Positions 16,447 to 24,911 of a stretch of DNA of 64,000 nt are shown here, one piece after another. Position numbers and translations under genes: made by a program. The notes under the pieces are model-generated. The model did not search any database. It had not been told where the DNA came from and saw nothing but the letters and a program-made list of their open reading frames with translations. Numbering within the stretch: the first letter of the stretch is position 1; every line of letters starts with the position of its first letter. This DNA comes from CAZLIC01 sp964559535 (GTDB lineage: Bacteria > Pseudomonadota > Alphaproteobacteria > Rhodobacterales > Rhodobacteraceae): contig CAZLIC010000004.1 in assembly GCA_964559535.1 (NCBI GenBank), forward strand, positions 1 to 64,000, given 5' to 3'.

Positions 16447-17466
16447 CTAGCGTGCCTCCTTGTTGGGGTTGCTGTTCACTTCAGATTGCCATTCATCATG
16501 CCATGCCTGCAGAAGGCGGTCGCCTTTGGCGACAAGCCATGAATGGAATTCGGGGTTGTCTTTGGCTCGCACCGTGACTGCGAATGCAGACCGCGATGCT
16601 CTGACTTCGCCAACCGAGGTAGCCACGCCAGTCTGTTGCGGGCTCGCATGCGATGGCTTGGAGCTCAGAAGTGAGATCGCGCGAGCGAAGCGCACGTCTG
16701 ACGGATCGGGCCCGTCTTCCTGGTTTGCAGCTGCAAACTCGGGCACGTTTATGATTTCTGAGATGATAGCCTGACGATCTTCGGGGGCCAAGCTTGGCGT
16801 GCGCCCGCGAATCGCGTCCGCGAGCGCACGCCAACGCGGGCGACCAATGCCAGGAGCCCGACCAATGGCCAATATAATGTCTTCGCCCAGAGTCTCGACG
16901 ACCATCTTCATCGTCGAAATGGTCGTTGCCTTCGGGGAACCCAAATCGATGTTCAGCGCTGATCGGATTGTGCCGTCTTCGACGCCGGACTCTCGAAGCC
17001 GGTGGGCAAACATAGCCTTTTCGATGAAGGAAAGTTCCTGCCGGACCGAGTTCTCGATGCCTTGAGCCAGGATCCGTTGCTCGTCATCCATTTGCGTGAC
17101 CAGTGCGCGGACCTTCAGACCCAACGCCCGCGCAGCTGCAAGACGACGCCTGCCATAGATGATGCGAAAATGCCCATCCTCGGCTCTTTGCACGAGAATG
17201 GGGATCTGCTGGCCGTGCGCTTTGATGCTTTCGACCAGATCAGCCAGTGATGCGTCATCGTAGGGTAGGCGGTCTTCAAACTCGGATTGGATGATCTGAT
17301 CCGGTTCCAGTTCGGTGAGCTGAAGGCCCCGAGCCAGGCCGCTCTCTACGGCCCCAAGCGCCGCCGATTGCAGGATGCTTTTCGAATGCGGACGGGCAGG
17401 GGGGTTGATCAGGGCCTCGAGGGTGCCCTTGAAGACATCTTTGCGTGCCATCAGTTGCGCCCCCAT
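16447..17466 (-). CDS. repB: Partition protein RepB (ParB family)
   Basis: This 339-residue centromere-binding protein has a ParB N-terminal domain: EFEDRLPYDDASLADLVESI at about 65-84, IPILVQRA, and the box FRIIYGRRRLAAARALG at about 103-119. These are followed by LAQGIENSVRQELSFIEKA at about 132-150 and an HTH-containing middle. It overlaps repA by 20 bases, so the two are translationally coupled. It would bind the GTTTRCAGCTGCAAAC palindromes, one of which lies in its own coding sequence, and be moved by RepA. RepA and RepB together usually repress the operon. Confidence 0.92.
   Translation of the reverse strand: MGAQLMARKDVFKGTLEALINPPARPHSKSILQSAALGAVESGLARGLQLTELEPDQIIQSEFEDRLPYDDASLADLVESIKAHGQQIPILVQRAEDGHFRIIYGRRRLAAARALGLKVRALVTQMDDEQRILAQGIENSVRQELSFIEKAMFAHRLRESGVEDGTIRSALNIDLGSPKATTISTMKMVVETLGEDIILAIGRAPGIGRPRWRALADAIRGRTPSLAPEDRQAIISEIINVPEFAAANQEDGPDPSDVRFARAISLLSSKPSHASPQQTGVATSVGEVRASRSAFAVTVRAKDNPEFHSWLVAKGDRLLQAWHDEWQSEVNSNPNKEAR
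16723..16738. other. Perfect 16-bp parS-like palindrome inside repB
   Basis: GTTTGCAGCTGCAAAC is a perfect palindrome within the repB coding region. With the near copy at 15081 it defines the incompatibility-type centromere motif of this plasmid. I found no third copy in the window. Confidence 0.7.
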
Positions 17467-18629
17467 GCTGCCTGAACCAATCCTTCCAATTCGCTTGTCA
17501 CCTGATTGATCGATTCTACTGCGCGATCATAGGTGTTGCGGTTAAACTCACTCCGATCTACTTCATATAGTGTTTGTTGGGTGAGACCTGCGTCGGATAC
17601 AGCAGTAGATTTCAAGAAGGTGTTGGTCATGACCTGTTCGGCGAAAAGCGCACGCAGAAATCCGGCCATCTGCGCTTGGGGCCCGTCAGACGGTTCAAAC
17701 CGGGTGATCAGAAACTTCAGGTTATCGTATTCAAGTGACGCCCCATAGCTGGCGACAACATTCAGTAGCCCAGCGGTCATTTGCAGAAACTGGTTCATCG
17801 AGGCGATATCCAGCATCGACGGAATGACGGTGATCAACACTGTCGTTGCTGCGATCAGCGCGCTCATGGTCAAGAACCCAAGTTGGGGCGGGCAGTCGAT
17901 TACGACGATGTCGTAGTCCGCTTCCACTTGATCGATGGCCAGCCCCAAGCGTTTGAAGAACATCGGTTCTCGGCGCTCGTGTAGAGCCCTGGGCGTTTCG
18001 TGTTCAAATTCTGCCAGCACAAGCCCTGCTGCCGCAAGATCCAGATTGGGGAAGTAGGTCTTGCGGATCACTTCTCGCATCGGAACCGGATCTTCATATC
18101 GGATGGCATCGTAGATGGTTCCGCCGCCTTGAAACTCTGTTTCAGGAGTGTACCCAAACATCGTCGTCAAACTGCCCTGAGGATCGATGTCGATCGCCAA
18201 GACGCGATAGCCGCGGAGGGCGAGCCGCTGTGCCAAATGAATGGACGTGGTCGTTTTAGACGAGCCGCCCTTGTAGTTGGCAACCGCGATCACCTGGACA
18301 CGGTCACCATCTCGGCGCCCTGGCAAAAAGGTCCCCCGTTTTCGCGACTGCTCTTCGAGAGCCTGCCTAATGCTTATCAAGTTGGCCGCAGTATACATGC
18401 GGCGCCCACGTGCATCGGCGTCGACTGCCGGGATCTTGTCATCGAAATGGAGCTTGCGGAGGCGGGCAGGGTCGATTCCCAAAAGTTCAGCGGCTTCACC
18501 AGCCGAAAAAGCCCTAAGTTCCTTTCGTGCGTCAGGCATGAAGCTAGTACGCATGTGGTTTTCTAGCGCGACAGCAAGTCGGTCGGCATTCTCTTGAATG
18601 ATCTCGTCAATCCGGCGAACGCCAGTCAT
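17451..18629 (-). CDS. repA: Partition ATPase RepA (ParA family)
   Basis: The protein is 392 residues. The N-terminal 100 residues contain a MerR-like HTH (RAFSAGEAAELLGIDPARLR), and the ATPase follows. The deviant Walker A motif KGGSSKTT is at 120-127, DIDPQGSLTT at about 146-155, and the Walker B-like strand DYDIVVIDCPPQLG further on. It is the first gene of repABC, transcribed toward repB and repC. With RepB it segregates the plasmid and autoregulates the operon. Length and domain order are normal for the family. Confidence 0.93.
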   Translation of the reverse strand: MTGVRRIDEIIQENADRLAVALENHMRTSFMPDARKELRAFSAGEAAELLGIDPARLRKLHFDDKIPAVDADARGRRMYTAANLISIRQALEEQSRKRGTFLPGRRDGDRVQVIAVANYKGGSSKTTTSIHLAQRLALRGYRVLAIDIDPQGSLTTMFGYTPETEFQGGGTIYDAIRYEDPVPMREVIRKTYFPNLDLAAAGLVLAEFEHETPRALHERREPMFFKRLGLAIDQVEADYDIVVIDCPPQLGFLTMSALIAATTVLITVIPSMLDIASMNQFLQMTAGLLNVVASYGASLEYDNLKFLITRFEPSDGPQAQMAGFLRALFAEQVMTNTFLKSTAVSDAGLTQQTLYEVDRSEFNRNTYDRAVESINQVTSELEGLVQAAWGRN

Positions 18630-19161
18630 ACTGCCCCCGTTGCTCCGGCCTCACGGAGCGCACCTTGCCGCGCTACCGCAGCTTTTCGTTTTGAACGCCA
18701 GACACCCTGAAAAACCATGCGCAGCGTTCTTTCGTTAGAAATGGCACCAAATGTTGCCTTCAATCAAGAAAATTCTGCTCGACATGTCGTTCCTTCCTGA
18801 CGAGCTACCACAGGATATGGTGACGGGTCTTGATGCAAGTACTCAGAAGTTTTGTGCAGGTCATTGAAATACAACGAGATATGATCACGAAAGGCGCGTC
18901 AGCTCTAGGAGCAACGTTCCGCAGCCGCACAACGAGCGCGTGACCAAGATCCAGAGCCTGAGCCTCCATCTTTGAGGCGTAGGCGATTCGGCGGTGCCTG
19001 TGACAAGCGCAAACCCGGGTAGGGTAGGAGGGAGCAAACGCGCAGCACCATCAGGCCTTGCCGCGTTTGGTTCCCGGTTTCAATTGAAGTGGTTAGCTAA
19101 GAACTGAACGGTCAGGCCGTAGCTTGTGCTCCAGCTATGGCCCATCGGAAGGGCAGGGGGG
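18630..19161. other. repA upstream region, no gene
   Basis: This 532-bp stretch, clearly poorer in long open frames and lower in GC than its surroundings, lies between repA and a recombinase gene. It must carry the repABC promoter on the minus strand. I see no protein-coding potential and no third copy of the parS-like palindrome. A loose dyad gttccgcagccgcacaac lies near 18915. Confidence 0.6.
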
Positions 19162-20277
19162 TTACAGCCCTGCGGCCTTGGTCAGGTTCACCCGGAATCT
19201 GTCGCGGCGTCGCTGGTATCGGCGGGTCATCTCTGCGCTGGCATGACCGAGCTGCTTTTGAACATAGCGCTCATCAACTTCCGCGCTGCTGGCAAGACCT
19301 GCACGCAGGGAGTGGCCTGAGAATAGCCGCACGCGCTCGGCCTCAGGCAGATCAGGGCGTAGCCCGGCCTCGCGGGCGCAGGACTTGATCAGCCGCGCGA
19401 CGTGCTTGTCCGACAACCGCTCGCCCGTAGCTTTCAGGCCGTTGCGCGACGTGGCGACGAAGATCGGGCCGCAGTCGATCCTTGCGTAATGCAGCCACTG
19501 CGTCAGGGCATGGACCGGGCAGGTCTGATCGGATGAGCCGCGGGCGATTTCGACCTCGCGCCAGCCGGTCTTGCCACGTAGGGTGAGGAGCACGCCGTCC
19601 TCCAGGATCTCAACCCAGCCGCCGGAGTCAGGCGTGTCATCCTTGCCGTGATCGAGGCTGACGATTTCGGACCGACGCAGGCCGCCGGCAAAGCCGATCA
19701 GCAGGATCGCCCGGTCGCGTAGGCCGCGCAGATCGTGGGGCAGGGTGGCCAGCATGTCGCGCAGGTCTTCAGGCAGGATTGCTTCTTTCTGCATGGGGGG
19801 CCGTGCGTGCTTGCGTCGGATGCCGGCAAGAACCGTGGTGATGTGGCGATCCTTGCAGTCCAGCCTTTCTCCGCGCTGCGCATAGCCCCAGGTCAGGCCG
19901 GACAGCCGCCGTTCTATTGAGGAGACCGAGAGGGGTCGGGACGCCGACTGCGACTGGGCCTTGCCGCCCGGCGCTACCAGATCGGCGATGTAGAGCCCGA
20001 TCAGCTGGGGCGACGGCGGGAGAGGGTGCGCGCCGCGCATCCGGCACCAGCGGGCGAAATGGGCCCAGTCTTTGGCATAGGCCTTCAGCGTGTTTTCAGA
20101 GACAGCGGCTCGGGCATAGTCTCTCGCGGTTTCGACCAGGCGGTCGAGCGTGCCCGAGCCAGCGACATGGGAGGGCAGGGCGATTGTGTCGCGCTCCAGA
20201 TCAACGCTGTCGTCCCGTTCATGGTGATCGGGACGTTCAGGGGGCTCCGAAGGCGATTTCTCGGGTGTTTCGGTCAT
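19162..20277 (-). CDS. Tyrosine recombinase, putative plasmid resolvase
   Basis: The protein is 371 residues from the ATG at 20277. The core-binding domain lies at about 55-160 (SENTLKAYAKDWAHFARWC) and the catalytic domain after it. Active-site elements: Arg in GGLRRSEIVSL, the H-x-x-R box HSLRAGLASS, then the GH box QLGHASAEMTRRYQ with the Tyr nucleophile. It belongs to the Cre/phage-integrase family found next to repABC and DUF1403 genes. Twenty-two bases upstream of its start lies an 11-7-11 inverted repeat (20299-20327), the geometry of a recombinase core site. Dimer resolution is the simplest role; integration is an alternative. Confidence 0.8.
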   Translation of the reverse strand: MTETPEKSPSEPPERPDHHERDDSVDLERDTIALPSHVAGSGTLDRLVETARDYARAAVSENTLKAYAKDWAHFARWCRMRGAHPLPPSPQLIGLYIADLVAPGGKAQSQSASRPLSVSSIERRLSGLTWGYAQRGERLDCKDRHITTVLAGIRRKHARPPMQKEAILPEDLRDMLATLPHDLRGLRDRAILLIGFAGGLRRSEIVSLDHGKDDTPDSGGWVEILEDGVLLTLRGKTGWREVEIARGSSDQTCPVHALTQWLHYARIDCGPIFVATSRNGLKATGERLSDKHVARLIKSCAREAGLRPDLPEAERVRLFSGHSLRAGLASSAEVDERYVQKQLGHASAEMTRRYQRRRDRFRVNLTKAAGL

Positions 20278-20298
20278 ACCGCCGAGCATATCTTCTTT

Positions 20299-20327
20299 AT
20301 GTCCGATAATGCAAACTTATTGGACAT
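20299..20327. other. Putative recombination core site (11-7-11)
   Basis: ATGTCCGATAA (20299-20309) and TTATTGGACAT (20317-20327) are inverted repeats with one mismatch, separated by the 7-base spacer tgcaaac. Arm length and spacer match the core sites of tyrosine recombinases (dif, loxP-like). It lies between the recombinase gene and the divergent DUF1403 gene. It could instead be an operator. Confidence 0.55.
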
Positions 20328-20403
20328 GACGGTGATCACAAAGCTGCGGCGCTAAACACCCTATTCTATAGCCGAAAGCGCCGCGTTGCAGTAGACTTCC
20401 GGC

Positions 20404-21291
20404 ATGAGACAACCCCGTGCCGCACCAGCTGAGACCGTACCGACGCCTCTCCCGCTGCCGGGTTGGATCACCTCCGGGCCAGCTGAAACCTTCGAGGCCG
20501 CAGCGTTCCGGTCCGGGGCCGCGCTGGCACATCTGACAATGGTATCAACGGCCGCCGATGTGCCCCTGGCCTTGTGGCGTGACCGGCTGGCGTTGGCGGC
20601 GGCCGAGGTTTGCGTCAGTCATTCCGGGCGGCGCGAGGGGGCGCGTGCATTGCGCGATGCGGTGCATCTGACGAAAGCAGGCGACGACCCCGGCCCGGCA
20701 GGCCGAGTCCTTCGGCAATGGTCGAGGGCAGTTAAGCGGCCGGTTTCGGTCTCAAATCTAGGCCGCGCGCTGGAGGGTGTGGCGCTAGAGCGGATTGCCC
20801 TTAGCTTGGATGCCACCGGACCAACCCCGGTTGACCGGGCGGCGCACATCATCGAGGCTGCGCTGACCGACAACCCTCGGGACGAGACCGCGGCCTTGAT
20901 CCTCGCGGATGCGGTGCTGGCGACGTCATTGGGGTGGACCCATGTTCTGCCGCTTTTGTCGCTGACCCTGAAGGCCCGCGATTTGCGCCAGCGGGGAAAG
21001 GTTCTGCATATGGCCTGCCACCGGGCTGTGTTGGCGGGGGTGGGGCAGGCGCTGTCCATAGCGAGCGAACTGGCACGCGGTGCTGCGCGCCTGCGGGCAG
21101 TGCTGCCGAAGCTGCGGGCCAGAGGGGCGGGGCAGGCGGTTGATCTGTTCTTGTCGCACGATGCGGTTGCACCGGGGGCCTTGACCATCATGTCGGACCG
21201 GGCCGCGCGGCGGCTGTGTGACCGGTTGGTCAGCCTGGGTGCAGTCCGCGAACTGACGGGACGCGAGACGTTCCGGCTTTACGGGGTCTAA
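20404..21291 (+). CDS. DUF1403 family protein
   Basis: This 295-residue, Ala/Arg/Leu-rich all-helical protein has DUF1403 features: GAALAHLTMVSTAADVPLAL at about 39-58, AWREGARALRDA-like RREGARALRDAVHLTKAGDD at about 76-95, and a C-terminal winged-helix-like part RAARRLCDRLVSLGAVRELT. DUF1403 proteins are encoded on many Rhodobacteraceae and Rhizobiales plasmids directly upstream of an ScpB-like gene, as here (2-base gap). Function is unknown, but the pairing suggests a role in replicon structure or maintenance. Confidence 0.8.
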   Translation: MRQPRAAPAETVPTPLPLPGWITSGPAETFEAAAFRSGAALAHLTMVSTAADVPLALWRDRLALAAAEVCVSHSGRREGARALRDAVHLTKAGDDPGPAGRVLRQWSRAVKRPVSVSNLGRALEGVALERIALSLDATGPTPVDRAAHIIEAALTDNPRDETAALILADAVLATSLGWTHVLPLLSLTLKARDLRQRGKVLHMACHRAVLAGVGQALSIASELARGAARLRAVLPKLRARGAGQAVDLFLSHDAVAPGALTIMSDRAARRLCDRLVSLGAVRELTGRETFRLYGV

Positions 21292-21293
21292 GC

Positions 21294-21902
21294 ATGACGC
21301 GGCGCGAGGAGGCAGAACTTGACCGGGAACTCGTCGACCTGCCAGTCGATCTGCGCTGGCGCGAATGGCTGCGCCGGATCGAAGCGGTGCTGTTTGCCAG
21401 CCGCTCACCCGTTCCTCGGGATGATCTGGCGCGGGTAGTGGGGCAGGGGGCTTCGGTCGATCTGCTGATCGAAGACCTGGCCGCCGATCTCGAGGGCCGC
21501 CCCTACGAGGTGGCGCGGGTGGGTGCGGGCTGGATACTGCGGACCCGGTCGGCCTATGCCCCGGCGATCCGGGCGGCGGCAGATGTGGGGGGTCAGGAGC
21601 TGGAACTTTCCGACTTTGACCTTGCCGTGTTGGCCGCGATTGCGATCCACCAGCCGATCAGTCGCGACGGGTTGAAGGACATCTTCGGACGCGAGATCAG
21701 CCGCGATCTGATCGGCCGGCTGGCCGAGCGCGACCTGATCGGCACCGGCCCGCGCGAGCCAAGACGCGGCGCACCTTATACGTTCGTCACAACCGAGACA
21801 TTCCTGGCGGCCTTCGGAATGGAATCCCTGCGCGACCTGCCAGACCCCGAGCAGTTGGACGATGCAGGTCTGGCAGACCCGTCGGAGGCCACGGAAGGTT
21901 AG
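21294..21902 (+). CDS. scpB: Plasmid ScpB-like protein (SMC-Scp subunit family)
   Basis: This 202-residue protein has tandem winged-helix domains typical of ScpB: the first at about 24-95 (LRRIEAVLFASRSPVPRDDL, then YEVARVGAGWILRT) and the second at about 105-170 (LSDFDLAVLAAIAIHQPISR, IFGREISRDLIGRLAERDLI, then PYTFVTTETFLAAFG). ScpB is the kleisin-associated dimer of condensin complexes. The plasmid copy has no scpA or smc nearby, so it would act with chromosomal partners or differently. It is almost fused to DUF1403 upstream, giving a two-gene unit. Confidence 0.85.
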   Translation: MTRREEAELDRELVDLPVDLRWREWLRRIEAVLFASRSPVPRDDLARVVGQGASVDLLIEDLAADLEGRPYEVARVGAGWILRTRSAYAPAIRAAADVGGQELELSDFDLAVLAAIAIHQPISRDGLKDIFGREISRDLIGRLAERDLIGTGPREPRRGAPYTFVTTETFLAAFGMESLRDLPDPEQLDDAGLADPSEATEG

Positions 21903-21937
21903 ACGACCGGCCAGGCTCCAACAGGAAATCGGCGACA

Positions 21938-22921
21938 TTAATGAAGCCGGATCGCCGCCTGCAGCAGGGCGATCAGATCAGGCGGATTTGGAGGGGCGGC
22001 CTGCTCCAGCCCCGAAGTCTCAGAGAGTCTATCCGCGAGAACTCCGACCAGTCCGCTGTGGTTTTCTGCGGCGTTGGCAAGCCGGGTCCATCGGGTCGGT
22101 GGGCCATGAGCTTTTTGGCTTTCGATCCCGATCCGGCTCTCTGACAGCCGCCGGAAGAAATCGTGGCGAAACCGATGCGACGGATGCGGGATCGTTGATC
22201 TCGCCGCACTGATCGGAACCGGGCATCTCGCAAGCCGCTCGTCGAGGGACTTGCGGTCGTCCTGCGCGCGCCCGATTGTGTCAAGGCGCAGGAGGTCATC
22301 GATCAGCCGCTCGAGGCGCCTTGCTCCCTGGCTGACCGGGCCGGTCGGTTTGGCGAGGGGAGCCTCACAGAAAGCGCAATTCTGCTGGGACACAATGCGA
22401 GCCTGCTTGAACGGCGCAAGGCCCTGTCCACAGGACGGGCATCGGTCGCGCAATCGGCAGCCGTGGTGGAAACATGTCACGCGGGTTCCGAGCGTCCAGC
22501 TACGACGGAAGTAGAGCACCTCATCATCCCGCAAGCAGACAGGACAGTATTGAAGCCCGGCGGGCTGCGCCGTTGATGTCCGTGCATCTTGCGGTCGGGT
22601 CCGCTGGCGCAAGCGCAGGACTGAGAGCTGGTTGGGGCCAGGGCAGTGTCCGTCAAGCTCTTCGGGGCAGATCGACGTATGGTCGAGCGGGAGGCGGCGA
22701 ACGGCCTCTGGCAGACGCCGGTCAAGTTGTGCCGACCATGCCTCGCCAGCGCTTCCCAGCACCGCCCCAAAGTAGCGCGGCGGCACTCCGTTGGCATGCG
22801 CTAACAGGTGCAGCCAGCTCGACAGAAGTTCGCCAGATGCCGGGACCTGCCAGCTAGGCCCTGGCACCAATCCATAGCGATGAGCGGGCACGACGTTGAT
22901 CCTTGGCGCAGTGCTTGTCAT
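21938..22921 (-). CDS. TniQ family protein
   Basis: The protein is 327 residues from the ATG at 22921. It has a TniQ domain with Zn-binding motifs: the YCPVCLRDDEVLYFRRSWTL box, followed by VTCFHHGCRLRDRCPSCGQG and CAFCEAPLAK. TniQ proteins are target-selection partners of Tn7-like and Tn5053-like transposition systems, but lone plasmid copies sit, as here, beside integrases, DUF1403 and ScpB. No transposase gene is visible nearby. The frame is open 24 codons upstream; the chosen start gives the usual family N-terminus (VPAHRYGLVPGPSW). Confidence 0.75.
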   Translation of the reverse strand: MTSTAPRINVVPAHRYGLVPGPSWQVPASGELLSSWLHLLAHANGVPPRYFGAVLGSAGEAWSAQLDRRLPEAVRRLPLDHTSICPEELDGHCPGPNQLSVLRLRQRTRPQDARTSTAQPAGLQYCPVCLRDDEVLYFRRSWTLGTRVTCFHHGCRLRDRCPSCGQGLAPFKQARIVSQQNCAFCEAPLAKPTGPVSQGARRLERLIDDLLRLDTIGRAQDDRKSLDERLARCPVPISAARSTIPHPSHRFRHDFFRRLSESRIGIESQKAHGPPTRWTRLANAAENHSGLVGVLADRLSETSGLEQAAPPNPPDLIALLQAAIRLH

Positions 22922-23004
22922 GTCATCGCATGGCGCTAGGCAGAGTTCCGCCGCCGTGACAGCTCTAACATCAAGAAAACATGTGAAAACCATTCAGTGA
23001 CATC

Positions 23005-23900
23005 GTGAAGGAAGAGCGACATTGGTTCCTGCCCGGTCCGATGGAAAAAGAACCGGACTATTTGCCGCCCGGACCACGGGCCGAACCGCGTGAAACCGAG
23101 GTCCTAGACGATTGGCGGAAAGCAGAGGCGGGTCATGCCGCGCGTCTTGCCCGTGTGGCCGGTCGCATCGGCGCTTTGGATCTCCCTGCGCCCGTCAGGC
23201 GTTCATGACGACACCGCCGCACTAGCGCGTGTCGGTTGGGCGGTACGCCGTCTGACAGGCAGTCCCGGCCGAGAGGTGGACCTGCCCGCCTTCCTCGATC
23301 GTAGCGATCCCGAAATCATGGTCGATGAAGCCGAGCCATTCGCCGATCGCGCGGGCAGTCGGCTGGACATGATGGCGCAAGCCGCCGACCTTCCACCCGA
23401 TCTCCGGCGCCTGCCTCGGCTTCCACCCCTGGAGCTTTGCGGGCCTCGGGCAGCATGGTGACCGGATGGAAGTGGCAGCCACGGCCGTACGGACTGCGGC
23501 TACTGAAGGGAGGGGGGCAGTTCTTGCGCCGCTGGCCATGGGCGGGGCAGGGGGGCTGCGCGCAGGCGGCCCACCCGCCGACCGTCTGGCGCGTTGGCTC
23601 GACGGCATGGAGAACGGCATGCCTGTCCGCGAAGCGGCATCTGGGCGACATCGGGGCGTGGTCGGCACGGGCGGAAGCCGAGATGGTGCCGCTGTCGGGG
23701 CGCACGCCACCGGCCTTGCGCACCGTGCTGCCCGATTGGCCACTCGTCCCTGCCCCGATGGCCGAGGCGCTGACGGGCGCCAGTCACGCGGCCGTCCAGC
23801 GCAACCTTGCCTGGATGGAAGCACAGGGTCTGATCCGCGAGATGACCGGGCAGTGGCGGTATCGGATGTGGCGCGCCACGAACCAAAGACCGCAACAACC
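23005..23900 (+). pseudogene. DUF1612/HTH (RHE_PE00001-like) gene, frameshifted
   Basis: Pieces of one protein lie in successive frames. EAGHAARLARVAGRIGALD is near 23120-23180. AADLPPDLRRLP (about 23375-23410) is in another frame. VRTAATEGRGAVLAPLAMGG with ADRLARWLDGMENG (about 23480-23620) is in a third. RHLGDIGAWSARAEAEM, then MAEALTGASHAAVQRNLAWM and LIREMTGQWRYRMW (about 23635-23880), returns to the first frame. Together they follow the plan of plasmid HTH proteins of the DUF1612 type encoded next to TniQ/ScpB modules. At least two or three frameshifts prevent expression. Confidence 0.65.
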
Positions 23901-24201
23901 TGTATGGCCTTCTGGTCGACCGCTTCTTACTGGGGCAGGTCCCGATCAGCAAACAGGTTCGGGAGAAGGCGCTCTCGGTAGCAGAAAGGAAATGCGAGCC
24001 ACACGCACATCTTTTTTGAGGCGGAACTGCCCATACACCTCGCTCACCTCCGGAGCTTCAACAAGGGTTCCATAAATGCGCGAACGACCTTGCATCTTCT
24101 GGCCGAGCGGTCCCCGCGTCGCAGAGGCTCTATGTCCAGATTGCGGCGCTGTCCGAATTCTTGGGCTTATCCCCACGGAAAACTGGGGCGGTATTCTATT
24201 T
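23901..24201. other. Decayed region between pseudogene and CMD gene
   Basis: About 300 bases hold no recognisable gene. GC-driven frames cross the region but their products resemble nothing I know. It marks the border between the plasmid-backbone module and the redox gene patch. Confidence 0.4.
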
Positions 24202-24215
24202 AACGAACGTTCGGT
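24202..24215. promoter_or_regulatory. Operator-like site 1 (AACGAACGTTCGGT)
   Basis: AACGAACGTTCGGT is a near-perfect palindrome (core CGAACGTTCG) 108 bp before the CMD-family gene. A second copy differing by one base lies at 24295. TetR-type regulators commonly bind such dyads, and a TetR gene closes this cluster. Confidence 0.5.
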
Positions 24216-24294
24216 CGTCACAGGTCCGTGAGCCGGAAGACTGCCCAGTTGCGGCGACAGCAATGAGGGAGTATCTACCCGTCGTTCGGACTGC

Positions 24295-24308
24295 ACCGAA
24301 CGTTCGGT
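24295..24308. promoter_or_regulatory. Operator-like site 2 (ACCGAACGTTCGGT)
   Basis: This perfect 14-bp palindrome lies 15 bp before the ATG of the CMD-family gene. It is the second copy of the dyad at 24202, spaced 93 bp centre to centre. Its position suggests repression of the downstream operon. Confidence 0.55.
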
Positions 24309-24323
24309 TCAAGGAAAACCAAA

Positions 24324-24872
24324 ATGTCCCGCATCCCCACTCCTGCAGATATCGGTTCTGCTCCTACGGCCTCCCAACCGCTTCTTGAGGCGGTCAAGAA
24401 ACAGCTCGGCTCTGCCCCCAACCTGTTCCGGATAGCCGCCAACAGCCCGGCAGCGCTGGAGGGGTATCTCAGCCTGAACGGGGCGCTGGCCAAGGGCACG
24501 CTCGACGCGCGGACACGCGAACGAATTGCGCTGGCGGTGGCCGAAATCAACGGCTGCGACTACTGTCTGTCCGCACATACCTATCTGGCCACAAATGTTG
24601 CGAAGCTCGACGCAGCGGAAATCGCTGCCAACCGCGCCGGCACCTCGCACGACGACAAGGCACGCGCGGCGGTGCAGTTTGCTGCCCAGATCGTGCGCAA
24701 CAGAGGCCATGTGGCCGACTCCGACCTCGCCGCCGTAAAGACCGCAGGATTCGATGACGCACAGGTCGTCGAGATCGTGGCCCATGTCGCGCTAAATACC
24801 CTGACCAATTACCTGAACGGCGTCCTTGGCACCGATATCGACTTTCCCGTTGTTCGCAGCACGGCTGCCTGA
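24324..24872 (+). CDS. AhpD-like carboxymuconolactone decarboxylase family protein
   Basis: This 182-residue protein contains the CMD/AhpD active-site motif EINGCDYCLSAHTY at about 74-87 (E-x-x-x-C-x-x-C-x-x-x-H), preceded by the helix TRERIALAVA. AhpD-like proteins use the two cysteines and the His in a peroxidase or disulfide reductase reaction. The C-terminal helix DAQVVEIVAHVALNTLTNYL is also typical. The YHS-domain gene follows after 39 bases. Two palindromic operator-like sites lie upstream. Cytoplasmic; probable thiol-dependent redox enzyme, substrate unknown. Confidence 0.88.
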   Translation: MSRIPTPADIGSAPTASQPLLEAVKKQLGSAPNLFRIAANSPAALEGYLSLNGALAKGTLDARTRERIALAVAEINGCDYCLSAHTYLATNVAKLDAAEIAANRAGTSHDDKARAAVQFAAQIVRNRGHVADSDLAAVKTAGFDDAQVVEIVAHVALNTLTNYLNGVLGTDIDFPVVRSTAA

Positions 24873-24911
24873 AACAGTCCGACCACAACACCTCGAAAAG
24901 GAAACTTCGAT

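Noticed and set aside
21938..22921. Tn7-like or CRISPR-associated transposon
   Set aside because: Only TniQ is present. There are no TnsA/B/C, no transposon ends and no cas genes.
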